DNA from: Phoronis australis
Lineage: Eukaryota > Phoronida > Phoronidae
DNA: 56,341 nucleotides
Reading direction: 5' to 3'
Assembly (NCBI GenBank): GCA_002633005.1
Contig: NMRA01000107.1
Span: forward strand, 479,727 to 536,067
In this document: piece by piece, positions 31,241 to 43,030 of the stretch
Numbering within the stretch: the stretch's first letter is position 1
Layout of the letters: each line of letters starts with the position of its first letter
Position numbers and translations under genes: made by a program
Notes under the pieces: generated by a model
Database searches by the model: none
The model's input: the letters and a program-made list of their open reading frames with translations, nothing else
What the model was told of the DNA's origin: nothing

Positions 31241-31710
31241 ATCTTTATTACTACTCACAATTCCCTAACAATCCCATAATTCATAGCATACAGGGTTTAC
31301 AGGACTGATCATTAACAAGTAGACCGCACATGAATACAGGGTTGCGGAAAAGAGATGCTATAAAACACTGAAGACCTATGCCACTTTACAATTACTGTTA
31401 TCTATGTAGTCAATGAGAGCCAGGTGAACAATTCCTGTTGAAACGTGTTTCTATAACCATCCCACCATTTTTCTAATTTTTATTGTGTTTCATTGTCTAC
31501 GGAATGTGTTTTTACATTCAAATGATGTGAATCCGTCGAAAAATCTATTGTAACCCTGATTTCCTTTTGTGTCAGATATTTGATGAAAATTATCTTTTGT
31601 CTATAATCAAGAATGTATTTTTATCGTATGATTAGTGCCTCCTTGTTGAATTGAAAATTATGACAGAAAGAAGAATCTCTTTAAAGTAGCTATAAACCTG
31701 CCTCATTAAA
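31241..31710. other. Intergenic, no feature recognised
   Basis: No ORF or repeat supported. Confidence 0.4.
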
Positions 31711-31930
31711 AACTTATGATTTAGACAAGTTACCCTTATGATATCGGTATCAAATTCTTCCTTAGTCAAACTGGAGGTGATTGATAGTTGTCATTTTATG
31801 TTGTGATCTTAGTTTCAAGTATAATAACGACTGGAACTGTCAGTTCCAAGCAAACCCTGAAATCACTTCCGAATAAGGAACAAGTTGAAACCAATTTTAT
31901 TTTACAGTGGTAAGTTGGTTAAATAAAGTT
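31711..31930. mobile_element. Short TIR element (MITE family), copy 1
   Basis: Its left end, TTATGATTTAGACAAGTTACC, is inverted relative to its right end, ACAGTGGTAAGTTGGTTAAA, and the right part GGAACAAGTTGAAACCAATT recurs in the three other copies at 35.1, 36.9 and 38.4 kb. It is about 220 bp and has no ORF. Confidence 0.5.
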
Positions 31931-32279
31931 TGTTTCTGAGTGGCATGGAACACGGAGAGTTGTATGTCATATTTTAGTGCGTATATATGTTTTAATTGAA
32001 ACTCGGTGTTTCTGTGTTTGGCAGATCGTTAACTGTAGATATGGTGGTTAGTAACGTGGAGACATGCACTTCTCAATGTGTGACGACCATGGTCAGCAAA
32101 TATATTTTGTAATTGCTGGGAATTTTGGGAATAATTATTTTTATCACTTATTGTACTTAGCTAGAATTATTTAACATTGATCATGTGATGTACCATGTCG
32201 TGTGAATATTGTGGGATTTGTGTGTAATGTTTGGTGCTTCATTTCTTACGTTTTTGGTGTTATTAATTTGGCTGACTGA

Positions 32280-32722
32280 GGTATTGACTAACGATACTTT
32301 AAGACGAAGTGCCAGTGAGGGTTTGTTTGTTAAGGTGTTGACTAATGATACTTTAAGACGAAGTGCTAGTGAGGGTTTGTTTGTTAAGGTATTCACTAAC
32401 GATACTTTAAGACGAAGTGCTAGTGAGGGTTTGTTTGTTAAGGTATTGACTAATGATACTTTAAGACGAAGTGCTAGTGAGGGTTTGTTTGTTAAGGTAT
32501 TCACTAACGATACTTTAAGACCAAGTGCTAGTGAGGGTTTGTTTGTTAAGGTATTGACTAATGATACTTTAAGACGAAGTGCTAGTGAGGGTTTGTTTGT
32601 TAAGGTATTCACTAACGATACTTTAAGACGAAGTGCTAGTGAGGGTTTGTTTGTTGAGGTATTGACTAATGATACTTTAAGACGAAGTGCTAGTGAGGGT
32701 TTGTTTGTTAAGGTGTTGACTA
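32280..32722. repeat. 54-bp tandem array with alternating A/B units
   Basis: About eight copies of a 54-bp unit (GTATTGACTAATGATACTTT, AAGACGAAGTGCTAGTGAGG, GTTTGTTTGTTAAG). Units with TTGACTAATG alternate with units with TTCACTAACG, giving a 108-bp higher-order period in the middle of the array. Since 54 is 18 codons, long ORFs exist on both strands: 32209-32787 (+) with a hydrophobic N terminus and 18-residue repeats, and 32903-32181 (-). I find no independent evidence of coding. Confidence 0.9.
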
Positions 32723-32825
32723 ACATTTTATACCATGCACTAGTCATGCGTTGTGTGTTTGAAGTTGTGTGCCTTTTACAATTGTGATGTTGATGTGTAG
32801 CATCTGTGTAGTTCACTGTGCATTG

Positions 32826-32920
32826 ACCTATCTCAAGCTCTGCCCGACAGACAATAAGTTCTACCGGGCAATGTTCTGATTGGTCAGTTAAGCTGTCACT
32901 CAAAATCCTGGGGATAGGTC
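32826..32920. repeat. Second copy of the CCAAT-box dispersed repeat
   Basis: A shortened relative of 31019-31240, lacking the TATA segment. It sits just right of the 54-bp array. Confidence 0.5.
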
Positions 32921-35079
32921 AATTGATGGGCGATTTGAAGTGGGAGTGTAGTTTGGAGTCAGAATATCATTTGAACTTTGAACCCTGTTAAACTGCACAC
33001 TATGTATGATCTAGAGTGTGTGTAAATTGAGAATTGATCACCATCCAAGTCTCGATATTTTGTGGGCAATTAAGTCATTACCTATGAAATGCGTAGTTTG
33101 CTTTTGTTACAAGGGCGCCATGAAATGCACGTAGCCATGATGACAGAACCACCAGATTAAAGTTCAATACAATAGTCTGACACTGACAAGTGGTGTTCAA
33201 CTGGGTCTGTTAGTCTGAACTTATGGTCCGCTGAAATCGCTCACAATCATCCGTACTAGACATTTATTTATTATTAACAGAATAATAGGAAAAGTACATC
33301 TGGTAATTTAAGGAACAAATAGGATGTATTAACATTCTGATAACTTCTTGAACATACATTGTGTTCACTGGATAGCGTTACTAGACCCTTGTGGTCAAAA
33401 CAGCCCTGGCAGAGGGAAGTGACAAGTTAATATGTAATACTCAAAGTCAAAAATTGTTGCCTGTCAGTGCCGTTGTATGCGTCTTTTATATAATAAAATG
33501 TATCTGCTGCTAAGTGAACTCTATTCTTATGTAGTTAGTGCAGGTGGTAATTGTAACCAAATTAGTGGCAGGCTGCAACGTAAACAACTCTGAACTTATG
33601 GTCACTCATGTTTTGCAATGGGGCTAATGTCCACTAATCGACTTTGGGGTTGCTATATATGGCTTGCATACCTTGTACAATGAAATTGAAATGGTCAAAT
33701 TTTGGAAGGGCACTTGGCCATTCGGGAGTGTTTTTGATTCATAGGTTCAGAATGTTCTTCATGGCAATGGGTATAAAGAAAATTTCAATGTCGATTTTGT
33801 CGAGTTGAATGTTCTAGTTTTGATTTTTGGTTTCTTGGTGGCTCATCAGGAGGAAATGTTTTTTAAGGTTGGACATACTAATGGTAGCTGGTGAATGGAA
33901 ACGTCAGATAACAATTGTCAGCAATTTATTCTAAATTTTACACGTCATCTCCTTGAGAAGAACAGCAGTTCATCCAGAATTCAATAAACAACTGAATATT
34001 AAAGTACTGGCCATCTGATTCATGAAGATACACAATTCAAAAATAAAATTCCACACATTGATACACACTATAAACAATTCTGTACTTTGTAAATACATAC
34101 AAGCACACATATATATCTAAGACCAACCAAAACAGCACTTTGTCTTCAATGACTTAACTTGCATATACATACATATATAAACACCCGAGTGAGTTCTGAA
34201 GCAAGCTAAGGTAATGAGAAAACTAGGGATTTGCGGAACTCGGCCAGACGCAGTAATTTAGTTGTGAGAGTGAGGGTGCAAAGAGAAAGACAACATTCAC
34301 TAGGTGGCGCTATACACACGTAAGTTCTATCAGCAGAAATGCATGCCTTCAGGTGATGTTCTCATCTTATCCTGCGAGTACCCATGTGTTGAAGAATGTT
34401 TTGGTATTCTCGGCTTATTCATAAATACCCCTACCCCCAGTGAATATCAAGTGGCTCATTGAACACTAGATTTGAAGACACATTACTGAAGAAATCCCAT
34501 TCAGATCTTTTTGCGTATTGCTGTTGGAGAGCATCAGGTGAAATTTGTATCGATGCACTCTGCATTTAAGAAATAAAAGAGCAACGGTGAATCTATGAAC
34601 GCTCGTGAATATCCTGACAGGCTTCTCCACACAATCCCATAGTTTTTACATATTAAAATACAATCAACAGAAAGACAAGCTTTACACAGCCAAGTGATTA
34701 TCAACTCCTTGTACAACAGTCCTCGACACTCAAACATCACAACAGTGCTCACCAATAACTAGTTCCAACAATGCAAGGAGCACATGCTTTTCCAGTCCCT
34801 AAACAACTGTGTAGTCAAACACACAGCACCCCGGTTAAAATCTGCAAACGTATTTATAAATCAAGTTTGCAACAGTGGCGCAAGGTTCAGAAAAAAAATC
34901 CATGAACCAAATCGGTACATGGTAAGCAATAAACCCGCATTCCATTACAAAAATCAACTTTTGTCATAACGAAATTGTTCTCAAATTGTCCCATAGTCAT
35001 ACTGGAAGCAACAGATTGTAATTGTTTGAGATTATGCCAAGCAAGTTGTCATGGCGTGACATTTTATGTGTCGAGCATA
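32921..35079. other. Intergenic, no feature recognised
   Basis: AT-rich, with many short A/T runs. ATTTATTTATT at 33264-33275 gives AATAAA on the - strand and could be a distal polyadenylation signal for the zinc-finger gene, but that would need a 3' UTR of about 7 kb. Confidence 0.3.
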
Positions 35080-35190
35080 GTCTCAAGATATAACAAAGTG
35101 ACAGCTCTTTGCAACCCCAGAAATCACTTCTCATCAGAGTAAGGAACAAGCAGAGACCAATTCACAATGGTGAGGTCTAAACCGAAAGTT
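35080..35190. mobile_element. MITE family, copy 2 (right half recognised)
   Basis: It matches the right part of the family (AGTAAGGAACAAGCAGAGAC, then CAATTCACAATGGTGAGGTC). I could not find a convincing left TIR. 35191-36803 shows no other feature. Confidence 0.4.
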
Positions 35191-36803
35191 CGCTTCTTCG
35201 ATGAAACGTTGATTTATTACTAAAATAACTCAGCACGTTAACAAAACCTATGTAGGCTCATTTTAAGATGGAAACAGGCAGGGTGCTATGTGTGACTTAG
35301 CCAACTGAGTACTTCACCAATGGAATGTTTGCAATTCTCATAAACTTAAGTGTACCAACATACAGATCAATTATTAGTTAACATTTACAGGACAGGTGTA
35401 TTGACAGTGAAAAAAATAAATTCTATATTGTCACATCCCATACATAAACAAGTCTGCCCAGGTGAGTGGCAGTAGACATCTACAGGTGAATACTGTTATG
35501 GATTAAGCTATGCAAGTGGAACCAGGTGTCCCAAACAATAGTCACATCAAAACAAAGCATGTGTTCTCAGCATTTATGCCTTTGTTTTCTCTCACACATA
35601 CCTGTACAATAACCTGGATAACCCCAATACACTATCAACTCTACAAAAACAACTCTGCTTGAATAGCTGTTGCAACAAGGCAACAATTGTCAAGTAAGAG
35701 AACAATTCAAGCTTGAATAACATTACTTAGGCTCAGTACAGCTCAAGCCTCACAATACACTACAGCTGTGTGCATGGACAATTCCAGTTTTGCACAGGTC
35801 TTGATCCAGCAAGCTGGGTCGCATTCTGTAGACCGCAAGACATTATTTTGGGCTCGCACGCGAAAAATCTTTGCTTATGGAATGAAAACAGTGAGTTCCA
35901 CCACACAGTTTAACGCTCTGACATAGCCGCTAACCAACCAGTTTGCTGGCCACCATATTGCTGGGACAAGCTAGGAATATTCCAAGCACACTCGCTTTGC
36001 ACTCATGTGATTTTGCTCTCGTAAGAAACTATAGGTCTACGCAACGCTCTCTGAATGGCACTGGATATTGTTTAACAAGCTATGGTCTGAAGACTTGAAC
36101 AGGCCTACTCAGTCATATATAAACAACCTGACCACAAGGCATTAAAAACTCAAAGCCAATTACTGCACACTGATCAAATCCATGAGAGTTCAATAATAAT
36201 CAATAATAACCATGGCACTGAGTGAATGGCAATCAATACCAAAACCTGGCTAATGGTGACCTTACAATATGTCACAACGCCGTTACCAAAAGTGAAGACA
36301 TATTTCCATAGGTTGAATGAATTGGCAAAATTGCAACTTCTTTCTAGAGAGAGATTGAAACAGTGTCTTATTTGAGTCAACCCATTTTTGTCTACTCATT
36401 CTTAGTCACGTAAAATTGTTTTTCTTCACTGCCGAAAAATGTGACTCATTCTTCATCTTTCTCCAGTTTACTAGGCACTCTTGACATGTCGTAAAGAACA
36501 AAAATATTTTTCGTAACACATTTCAAAATTCCCAAACTATATTAAAAAGTACTCGCCACCAGTAACACTTCATCCAAATATTTGTCAAGATTGTCATTTC
36601 TCCATCTTTCAAATGTCGGTTAACTTGCTGCGCTTAACCATCCACCACAGCACTGTCTAACTAATTTAGGAATAGAACTGAAATTTCCTTATCTTTATTT
36701 TGTTGAAAAATAAAATTAATAGAATAAAATTTCACTACTCCACCACAGTGTGTGCTGTGTGAAGATTTGTCATAGATACTTAACGCAGCATTAAACCAAA
36801 AAC

Positions 36804-37064
36804 ATTTTGATTTAGGGCCCTTATAGTTACAAAATGGTCTCCAATCACGCCACAGTCAAAATGGGCGTGACTTCTGGAGATGGACAGAACTGACAGCTCA
36901 TTATCCAATCAGATCTGAAGATGGACAGATCTGACAGCTCATTATCCAATCAGATCTGAAGAAAAAAATAATTATCGGTTCTTTCCAAGCCCAGAGATAA
37001 TTTCTGGCAGAGTAGAATAGAATTTGAGACCAATTTTATAATGTTAAGTGCCCCAAATCAAAAC
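36804..37064. mobile_element. MITE family, copy 3 with clear TIRs
   Basis: Left CATTTTGATTTAGGGCCCTT and right (complement) GTTTTGATTTGGGGCACTTA; similarity continues about 40 bp into each arm (ACAAAATGGTCTC against ATAAAATTGGTCTC). Inside is a direct duplication of about 42 bp (GACAGA(A/T)CTGACAGCTCATT, then ATCCAATCAGATCTGAAG) at 36875-36961. Confidence 0.65.
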
Positions 37065-38104
37065 TTTTTTGACACAATGCACCAGCTTAATGGCGCCATA
37101 AGTAAGCACCGCTCCAATGTGAGTTACATGTCACTTGCTGGTTCCCACTGTTTGTAGTGAGAGGCTGGTTGATCTCCAGTTTTTGACATGAAAGACATCT
37201 AAGATAATATGGATTTTCACTCTACATTAAAAAAATAGCCAAACAATGTCTGTCTATAGAAATCCAAGTACAAAGCAAAGCAAAATATACAGCAAAGCAA
37301 GTTATCTTTTCAAAGCCTGTTAAGTTGTTAATAGGTGGGACATTGTTCAATACTAGGCCTTAACAAGACATAAGGTAAACAAAACAATCTCAAAGAATAA
37401 AACCATAAAACCAACAGAGGTGCAAACAGGTGTCTTGACAAAGTACATAGTACTGAGTTATGACCTCATCAAGCATTCTATCATGAGGTCAAATATCCAG
37501 TACCCAACCCACTCTTTCAGCAACCAAATATTAAGCAAAGGTGATAAGATGAATTGATTAGTCTGAGCTGGCCTAGTGATAACACATTGGTTGAAAAACA
37601 ACTCTCTGGGGATGGATTAGGGATGAAAGATGCTTATAAGCTTCCACATTTTGATTAGACTGGAAATTTTACAGGAACCTAGCTCATCACAGCTTCAAAC
37701 AGCAGTGATAGCACAACTTCCATGCGGTGAAATCTAACCAATTTCCGATACACCTAATTGCTAGAAATGCTCTTTGTCCATTTCTCAAAGGATTCAAACA
37801 CTGATAGGAATACCTGCAAATTTTTGAAAGCATTGTCTATATTCATTACAGATCATGAAAACCGTATAAAATAATGCTAGTTGTCAGTCATGAAAAAATT
37901 AAGAAATAAAGTATGTCATCAGCCATATTGTGTACCAAACTGATGAGATTTTACCACAAAAAACTGATAGCTTCAGCTCTTGAAATTTGCAAAAAGCCCA
38001 TGCATATAGTAAATATGACATCAATAATCATTAATGTTGCGAACTTGTATACAAAGACTTCACAGGTGAACGTGGTAATAATTCGCATTTCGTCAAAGAA
38101 ACTA

Positions 38105-38505
38105 CATTTTGATTTAGACCACTTACGGTAAAAACCCTTCAATATGGGAAAAAATAATTGCTAAAATTGCCATATTTCTATTTTTCAGAGGCTTACCATA
38201 GTGTTGCAAATGCTCAAAATTTTTTCAAATGTCGTTTCCTATTAGCTACAGCATACAAACCATGCTGTAAGCAAAGTAAATTTTCCTGAAAAGTTATTTT
38301 TGTTGAGAAATTTGACAAAATGTAAATTTACCTATCTGCCATAGTGTGTCCCATGCACAGTGAATAAAATGACATGCCGCAACAAGTCAACTTGTGGACC
38401 TTGGTCTCACGCATTAACTAAATGTCAGAATCACACCTATTTTGACTAGGGAACAAATCGAGACTCATGTCATAATGGTAGGTAAGTGGCCTAAGTCAAA
38501 AATCA
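38105..38505. mobile_element. MITE family, copy 4
   Basis: Left CATTTTGATTTAGACCACTT; right GGTAAGTGGCCTAAGTCAAA in inverted orientation. About 400 bp. The interior shares GGGAACAAATCGAGAC-type sequence with the other copies. Confidence 0.6.
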
Positions 38506-39018
38506 GTTTTCGTGAAGGAAGGTTGGTTTATAGACCCTTCAAATGATACACGTGTAAAAATCGATAATTGTCTTCGGATATAGTAAAAGCAACAAGTTTG
38601 TGTTTAATGTTTTGACAAATATTCGTGTCCTTCAACTTTCCGCATACAAGTATGGCAGAAAAAGAAACACTGTTTTTGTCAGGTCAACTGTTGATAGCAA
38701 CACCAGCACATGAGAGCCAATAATTTCATATTCTCCAAGCACATCCCTACTACAATCATTATCATTATACTTATCATTTTTACTATTTACAGTTTCGATA
38801 GGCAGTCAAGTCACATCGATTCCTTCAAATTTCTCTTAGTACAACGCGATGTGCCACATTTGAAATTTTGTAGTTGATATCAGCTGAAATTTATGTCAAA
38901 AGTAATTAAATTGATTAGAAAAACAATACAATGCCCAAGAGCACACATTATCAATGCCATGCATTAAAATAAACAAATTTTCAACAAGGTCTTTGCATGT
39001 AAACTTAAACTATTTTTA

Positions 39019-39100
39019 CTGACCAATCATTACAGACTATAGGAATTTCAATGCCTACTGACCAATCATTACAGACTATAACTTAAGTATTTCAATGCCT
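39019..39100. repeat. Short tandem duplication (~40 bp x 2)
   Basis: ACTGACCAATCATTACAGAC followed by TATA...TTTCAATGCCTA occurs twice in a row. The rest of 38506-40198 shows no gene and may be the 3' UTR of the zinc-finger gene. Confidence 0.7.
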
Positions 39101-40198
39101 ATATTCACAACATTTCTGTGGTGAATGAATGAACTGCACACTATCAATGCCATTTAAATGACTGAAAAAAAACAACAAAGTACAAAAAACTATGATAAAT
39201 CAAGTCAGCTTACATATCTTTGAACAGCAGTAAATTTTCAAATACCACAAATACAAGCCATTACAACACAATGGCCATTCTCTGTCTTTACAGTGCCAGT
39301 GGGCATAATTTTGGCATCAACAACAACCCTGACTTACAAGCAGCTATGTATGTAATTAGGAATTCACTGCCACTGTCTGTAAATGTCTTAAAGTTATGTT
39401 GCATCTTACTTTTAACCAAATATCTAGAAAAGTATAGAAATTAGCACTGTAAAAGTATGTATTGTCAGAAAGTAGAAAACCTTCAGACTTTTTTTACCTT
39501 CATACCAATTTGTCACATGATCGTGATTTTGTAAAATTTAGCAAAAAGAAAAAAGTCCAATAGCAAAACAATGACTTGCTTTACATATCAAAGATGTAAT
39601 CTGCAGTCCTGTGTTTGACAGCCCTCTGAGATATGATGTTTCAAAATTAGGCAAATTTGGACATTTTCTAGGGTCCTACATGACTTAAACGAGTAACTAT
39701 TAACTGAGCTCTTATTGTTATTGTGTACTGTTCTAAAGACCAACCATAATGCAATTATCCAACATTGAAGTCTTAATACGTCACTCTCAGGTCCGTGATG
39801 TCAGCAAATTTGTGTTTGTATATATACTGGTTCTGAAACGTGAATTCCCAGTTGAGATATACAATGTTATCAAGGAAGGTATAAAGATGATGATGAAATG
39901 TAAAAGCATGACAGATAGTTTAAGCAATGATAGATATCTTTAAAGGTAAGTGGCTCTTAGTGTTCAAACAAGTTGACCTTGGGTCCAGATTTAAAGAGCT
40001 TACTCACCCACACATACAGAAGACATGTCCAGGGTCATTATCTACTTAACCAACATAAGTTCATAACAGCACATCATAAAAAACCCAAACCACAAAAAGG
40101 TAAAAACATATCTAAAAATACTGACAATGCCAAATTTAGTGATTATCTCCCCTTTAACAACGACGCATGGACAGACAAGTACAAACCGCTCTGTATCA

Positions 40199-42370
40199 TC
40201 AGTCCATCTGCTTTAAACTCAATATCAAATTACTGAGCTTACTGTCCACTTCTTCACCTGTGGCCTTCTTCATATCCATCACCAACTCTGGGTCAAGCAT
40301 GCCCATCAGTTGCACTACACCCTTGCGTAAGTTTGCCATTGTCTGGGCACACTCCTCCTCCTTCCTCATCATTGCCTCCCGCATGCACTTCAGTTCAGTT
40401 TCCAGAACAAATGTACGGTTTTTAAGGGTCATGACTGATGACTGTTCATCTTCACTCATCATGTCCCGGTGAAGTGGGGATGTTTGACAGTAGACAGACC
40501 TTGTTACAGTCTCCCTGTTCTCATGAGTTAAACCACAGGGAATGCTGTTTATGATTGAACCTGTTGGGTTTGTTTCCTGGCTTGATGACATGCATTTTGG
40601 CGAAATATTCAAAGATGATAAAGGTTGTCTAACTGAAGGTTGGTTAAACCCATTAGCCAATGAAGTGGGACTTGGATGAGGGACTATTTGTTGGGTTACC
40701 ACACTATTAGATGAAACAGTAACATAGGCATAGTTGTGGGCAGTAGGATTAGTATTCTGCTTCAATACTGGCCGATTATTATTAACAAAGGGCATTTCTG
40801 CACGTAGGTGTTGGGATGGTACATTGGGGTTCACGACAGACGGTGGCGCAATCACCATGGTTTGGTAAGGCACAGGATACCTGACACCAGGTGGCAGGCT
40901 TCTGGAAGGGGACACCATTGGCCGTGGTGTACCGTAATTGGGAAACAGTGTTGCATAAGTGGCGCCTTGGGATGTTGGTGAGCAAGAAATCATGGCATTC
41001 TGAGGAGTGTTCCCTGGGGGCCTTCCAGCATTTGGAAACCTGGAATTGACAACCGTGTGATTGGACACAAAGTGACCAGGACTGACCATTCGAACAACAC
41101 CACCAGAGGTTGTGAAAGGATTAGTGTCAACTGGAACATGTGTGTATTGAGATGGCACTTGAGGTCGAACAGGAAGTAGATTTGGCTGTCGCTGCAGTGC
41201 ACTGTTGTGTACAGGTGGCTGGGTCATCATGGGCCGAACAACAAAGCCATTTTGTAAAGGAACTATAGACTGCTTAGGTGCAAAGCCAGGCGGTACTAAC
41301 TGTGGTACAGGACTGTGGTGGCCACTGGCACTTGGAGATTGTGTCGTTAATGACAAATCCAATGGGTTATTAACAAGTTTTGTCTTGCTGGATAGGTCCA
41401 ACGGAATGTCGTCAACAATACAAGAAACGCTGCTGGCAGTAGACGAAGATGTGATGCCATTGGTCACGCCATGACTTGGCGATGTTGGGTTACTGGACGC
41501 AGTCATAGTCGTAGGCCTACGCTGTGTGACAATTGGCATCTCAACAGCAGCAGGCATGATCACGTTTTTTGACTCTAACTCAACTGAATTGTTGGAGTCT
41601 GCAGGAGACAGGTCCGAGACTGACTCGGCTAGTGCTGCGGGTGGTCGACATCGCTTGTGCTGCTTCAGATAGACCTCCTTGGAGTAATGACGCCCACACG
41701 TCTCACAATAGTGCAATGTCTCTTCAGTATGTGCCTTGGCATGCTCCTGAAGACTGGCCACGGTCACGAAACCTTGAAAGCAGATGTCACAGACAAACTG
41801 TCCATCACCGGCATGTCGGTTCAGATGATCCTTAAGGTGAACCTTCTGTGTGAAACTGCGGAAGCAAATACCACAGACGAATGGTCGTTCACCAGTGTGG
41901 ATCTTCTTATGTTGGTTCAGGTTGCCGCGTGATGAGAAGCCCTTCTTGCAGAAGTGGCAGACATATGGTCGGTCTCCACTGTGAATCTTGGCATGCTCTT
42001 TCAGGTGACCTTTCTGTGCAAAGCTCTTGGAGCACACTTGGCATACAAACGGCTTCTCACCTGTGTGAGTCCGTTCATGGTGCACTAGACTCGTGCGCTG
42101 ACAAAAGCCCTTACTACAATGGCGACATTTATATGGCTTGTTCCCGGTGTGAACAGCCAGGTGGCGGTCTAGCAGCGACTTCCAGACAAATGCCATGTTG
42201 CACTTCTTACAAACGTATGGTCGATCACCAGAGTGGACTCGCATGTGCAGCTGCAATGTATAGCGATGGAGGAATTTGCGATTACACACAGTGCACACAA
42301 AACTCTTTGACCTTGCAGTGTCTGTGACCTTCGACTCTGATCCCTCCGCTTCACTGACTTGTTCACCCAT
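40199..42370 (-). CDS. C2H2 zinc-finger transcription factor with two CtBP-type PLDLS motifs (723 aa)
   Basis: Single coding exon. Fingers 1-7 are canonical C2H2 (Cys26/29-His42/46; 54/57-70/74; 82/85-98/102; 110/113-126/130; 138/141-154/158; 166/169-182/186; 194/197-210/214) with TGEKP-type linkers (SGDRPYV, TGNKPYK, TGEKPFV, TGERPFV). Finger 8 (Cys222/225-His238-Cys241) is atypical and probably degenerate. Two PLDLS motifs, residues 323-327 (41404-41390) and 336-340 (41365-41351), match the CtBP corepressor docking consensus. A long Pro/Ser/Asn-rich region follows, then a C-terminal charged helical segment (about 650-720, TLKNRTFVLETELKCMREAM) likely to form a coiled coil. Nuclear DNA-binding repressor by inference. 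The ATG has a strong context (ACTATGGG) and fingers start at residue 24. I do not recognise a specific ortholog. Confidence 0.92.
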   Translation of the reverse strand: MGEQVSEAEGSESKVTDTARSKSFVCTVCNRKFLHRYTLQLHMRVHSGDRPYVCKKCNMAFVWKSLLDRHLAVHTGNKPYKCRHCSKGFCQRTSLVHHERTHTGEKPFVCQVCSKSFAQKGHLKEHAKIHSGDRPYVCHFCKKGFSSRGNLNQHKKIHTGERPFVCGICFRSFTQKVHLKDHLNRHAGDGQFVCDICFQGFVTVASLQEHAKAHTEETLHYCETCGRHYSKEVYLKQHKRCRPPAALAESVSDLSPADSNNSVELESKNVIMPAAVEMPIVTQRRPTTMTASSNPTSPSHGVTNGITSSSTASSVSCIVDDIPLDLSSKTKLVNNPLDLSLTTQSPSASGHHSPVPQLVPPGFAPKQSIVPLQNGFVVRPMMTQPPVHNSALQRQPNLLPVRPQVPSQYTHVPVDTNPFTTSGGVVRMVSPGHFVSNHTVVNSRFPNAGRPPGNTPQNAMISCSPTSQGATYATLFPNYGTPRPMVSPSRSLPPGVRYPVPYQTMVIAPPSVVNPNVPSQHLRAEMPFVNNNRPVLKQNTNPTAHNYAYVTVSSNSVVTQQIVPHPSPTSLANGFNQPSVRQPLSSLNISPKCMSSSQETNPTGSIINSIPCGLTHENRETVTRSVYCQTSPLHRDMMSEDEQSSVMTLKNRTFVLETELKCMREAMMRKEEECAQTMANLRKGVVQLMGMLDPELVMDMKKATGEEVDSKLSNLILSLKQMD

Positions 42371-42421
42371 AGTTTATGTGTGTGTTTCTTCATTACATGG
42401 ATTAAATTCTTGCGTGGCAAA
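42371..42421 (-). promoter_or_regulatory. 5' leader with two upstream AUGs
   Basis: Reading toward the start codon, ATG at 42398 is followed directly by TAA (a start-stop element). ATG at 42393 opens an overlapping frame that runs past the true start to 42169. The main ATG (42370) has A at -3 and G at +4. A TTTCCAG 3' splice site at 42428-42422 would make 42421 the first base of this exon. Confidence 0.45.
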
Positions 42422-42936
42422 CTGGAAAGTGGAATTAAAGTATTTTACATCTCAGCAACCATAAGCAAAATTAACGACAGAAAATAACTGTGTGTGATGT
42501 ACATTATCTTCTTGACACTAAGGAACATATCTACTCACAGGTAATACAGCACATCCAAGTCACAAACCTACATTAACTACAACTCTACTTAAGAAAAAAG
42601 TAAAAATGCAAGTAAAAGCTGGTACAGGTTATAATTACTGTAGTTAAAATTAACACAGTAAATGTGGCGGGCATTGGCTTTCTTTCAATCACAAATTACA
42701 TCATGGTTATCAAAAGCTTATTTTTGTAGGTTTGAAAAATATGCCGGTTCATTTCCCCATTTAGTATCATCCCACCATTTAGTGAAATCAAGGAATAATG
42801 ATTATAATTGTCAGCAATGGTAATACTAGACTTATTACTGGTGCTAACTGCATCAAGCAGGAATGTATTTTGAATGCAGAGTAGATTAAGGAAACACATA
42901 TTTCCTCAAGATATTTGAGCAAGTATGTACAACAGT

Positions 42937-43030
42937 CTCCTACACAAACCAGCTACTGTGTATAACAGACAATCCCTTACACAAACCGGTTACTATGTAT
43001 AACAGACAATCTCTTACACAAACTAGTTTA
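42937..43030. repeat. ~37-bp tandem repeat
   Basis: About two and a half copies of ACACAAACCGGTTACTATGT followed by ATAACAGACAATC. Confidence 0.8.

Noticed and set aside
32280-32722. Relation between the two arrays with 54-bp periods (24.7 and 32.3 kb)
   Set aside because: The unit sequences are unrelated; the shared period is probably coincidence.
40199-40472. Short + strand ORFs overlapping the 3' end of the zinc-finger gene (39973-40472)
   Set aside because: They overlap the long conserved - strand frame and show no independent features.
41881-42327. 148-codon + strand ORF opposite the zinc-finger coding region
   Set aside because: It is a shadow of the conserved Cys/His codons on the other strand; it has no family features.
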